6,894 bases of DNA from an uncultured Coprococcus sp. (GTDB taxonomy: Bacteria > Bacillota > Clostridia > Lachnospirales > Lachnospiraceae): contig URJU01000124.1 of the NCBI GenBank assembly GCA_900548315.1, positions 1-6,894 of the forward strand, written 5' to 3'. Below are positions 6,380 through 6,894 of this stretch, piece after piece (position 1 is the stretch's first letter; each line of letters opens with the position of its first letter). A program made the translations under genes and the position numbers. The notes under the pieces are model-generated. The model did not search any database. It saw only the letters and a list, made by a program, of their open reading frames with translations, and was not told the origin of the DNA.

Positions 6380-6419
6380 AAAAGGACTGTGATTTCTGTT
6401 CTAGAAACACGGTCCTTTT
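6380..6419. terminator. Bidirectional terminator between leuA and the CBS-domain gene
   Basis: AAAAGGACTGTG (6380-6391) pairs with CACGGTCCTTTT (6408-6419) over 12 base pairs with one T-G pair. TTTCT/AGAAA extends the stem past a bulged A to a five-base loop. The A-run and T-run ends suit termination in both directions. It lies 20 bases after the leuA stop and five bases after the stop of the convergent CBS gene. Confidence 0.9.
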
Positions 6420-6424
6420 GGTAG

Positions 6425-6841
6425 TTATTCTGACTGGACATTCTTAAGTTTTTTGTAGCAATAGCTAATTATATCCTTTCTTGTTACTATACCGATGAAC
6501 TTGTTCTGGTCATCAACTACTGGAACAAAATTCTGAGCCATTGCGCGGGCGATCAGATCCTCCATATTGGAGCCTATGGATACGGATGCGTACTCGAATT
6601 TCTTCGGAATGTCTTTTAGAAAGATGGATTCTGCAGTCTTTAACGCGCTCATGGAATTCTTTTTGCAATACCAAAGAATATCACCTTCTGTTATAGTTCC
6701 CACATATTCGCCGTTATTGGACAATATTGGGATTGCTGAATATCGGTGTATCTCCATTTTTTCAAGTATCTGTCTGAGGGAAAAATTATCCTCAATATAT
6801 GCAACCTCACTTTTGGGTGTTAGAAAAAATAAAATGTTCAT
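6425..6841 (-). CDS. Stand-alone protein with two CBS domains; region upstream of the start replaced by adapter
   Basis: From the ATG at 6841 this is a 138-residue cytoplasmic protein that is almost wholly a CBS pair. The first repeat covers about residues 1-60 (RYSAIPILSNNGEYVGTITEGDILWY) and the second about 75-130 (AMAQNFVPVVDDQNKFIGIVTRKDIISY). Such pairs usually bind adenine nucleotides, S-adenosylmethionine or cyclic di-AMP and act as sensors, sometimes through protein partners. The ligand cannot be read from sequence. The frame stays open to an ATG at 6871, but the extra ten residues (MGSEMCIRDS) are encoded almost entirely by sequencing adapter. The start MNILFFLTPKSEVAYI agrees with my memory of relatives, so the gene is probably complete, although its ribosome binding site and promoter are lost. 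A true upstream extension cannot be excluded. It is convergent with leuA and shares its terminator. Confidence 0.88.
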   Translation of the reverse strand: MNILFFLTPKSEVAYIEDNFSLRQILEKMEIHRYSAIPILSNNGEYVGTITEGDILWYCKKNSMSALKTAESIFLKDIPKKFEYASVSIGSNMEDLIARAMAQNFVPVVDDQNKFIGIVTRKDIISYCYKKLKNVQSE

Positions 6842-6842
6842 G

Positions 6843-6894
6843 CTGTCTCTTATACACATCTCCGAGCCCACGAGACGCGTAGTAATATCGTATG
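6843..6894. other. Illumina Nextera (Tn5) adapter contamination at the contig end
   Basis: The parts appear in exact library order. The 19-base Tn5 mosaic end CTGTCTCTTATACACATCT is at 6843-6861 and the read-2 adapter CCGAGCCCACGAGAC at 6862-6876. Eight bases, GCGTAGTA, sit in the i7 index position (6877-6884), and ATATCGTATG (6885-6894) matches the start of the P7 sequence except for A instead of C at 6887. This is synthetic read-through, not genome. True sequence ends at about 6842. Confidence 0.98.

Noticed and set aside
6842..6871. N-terminal extension MGSEMCIRDS of the CBS protein
   Set aside because: These residues are encoded almost entirely by the Nextera adapter sequence rather than by the genome.
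1..6894. CRISPR arrays, tRNA or rRNA genes, insertion sequences, phage genes or a new defence or metabolic gene cluster
   Set aside because: I read both strands and found no repeat-spacer pattern, no tRNA or rRNA, no transposase or integrase, and no multi-gene cluster beyond the ung-phosphatase pair. The genes are ordinary chromosomal ones.

Overview
The window looks like a piece of a draft chromosomal contig from a low-to-moderate GC Gram-positive bacterium of the class Clostridia, most likely a Lachnospiraceae-type gut anaerobe. This rests on strong AGGAG-type ribosome binding sites before nearly every gene, A/T-rich intergenic DNA with TATAAT-like boxes, a T-box leader controlling an amino-acid gene, a yeast-type LeuA, and my recollection that similar small CBS and 49-residue membrane proteins occur in that family. 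The genus cannot be fixed from the sequence.

Layout. Positions 1-1609 (minus) hold the first 536 codons of tex, an RNA-binding transcription accessory protein, cut by the left edge. A divergent intergenic region (1610-1776) separates it from a plus-strand single-domain HD hydrolase of the RelA/SpoT type (1777-2391). That gene ends at a long bidirectional hairpin terminator (2395-2463) shared with a convergent minus-strand pair: ung (uracil-DNA glycosylase, 3837-3163), followed 36 bases later by a histidine phosphatase (3126-2518). Divergent from ung, behind a good extended -10 promoter, is an intact 49-residue one-helix membrane protein (4009-4158) of unknown function.

A TTGACA promoter then starts a leucine T-box leader (about 4264-4614). 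Its probable specifier is CTC, its T-box core is at 4559-4572, and it ends in an intrinsic terminator with eight T residues. It controls leuA (4698-6359), 2-isopropylmalate synthase, the first committed step of leucine synthesis. A bidirectional terminator (6380-6419) separates leuA from a convergent minus-strand protein with two CBS domains (6841-6425).

The last 52 bases (6843-6894) are not genomic. They match an Illumina Nextera (Tn5) adapter: the 19-base mosaic end, the read-2 adapter, eight index-position bases and the start of the P7 flow-cell sequence. This adds a false ten-residue N-terminus (MGSEMCIRDS) to the CBS protein if the first ATG is taken.

The genes are mostly housekeeping functions and do not form one pathway. 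Two regulatory themes stand out. LeuA is probably controlled twice, by charged tRNA-Leu at the leader and by leucine at its C-terminal domain. A stand-alone alarmone-type hydrolase lies in the same window as a two-CBS protein, but no functional link can be shown. I see no strong case for a new multi-gene system. The best candidates for a second look are the 49-residue membrane protein, the lone HD hydrolase and the nested hairpin at 2395-2463.
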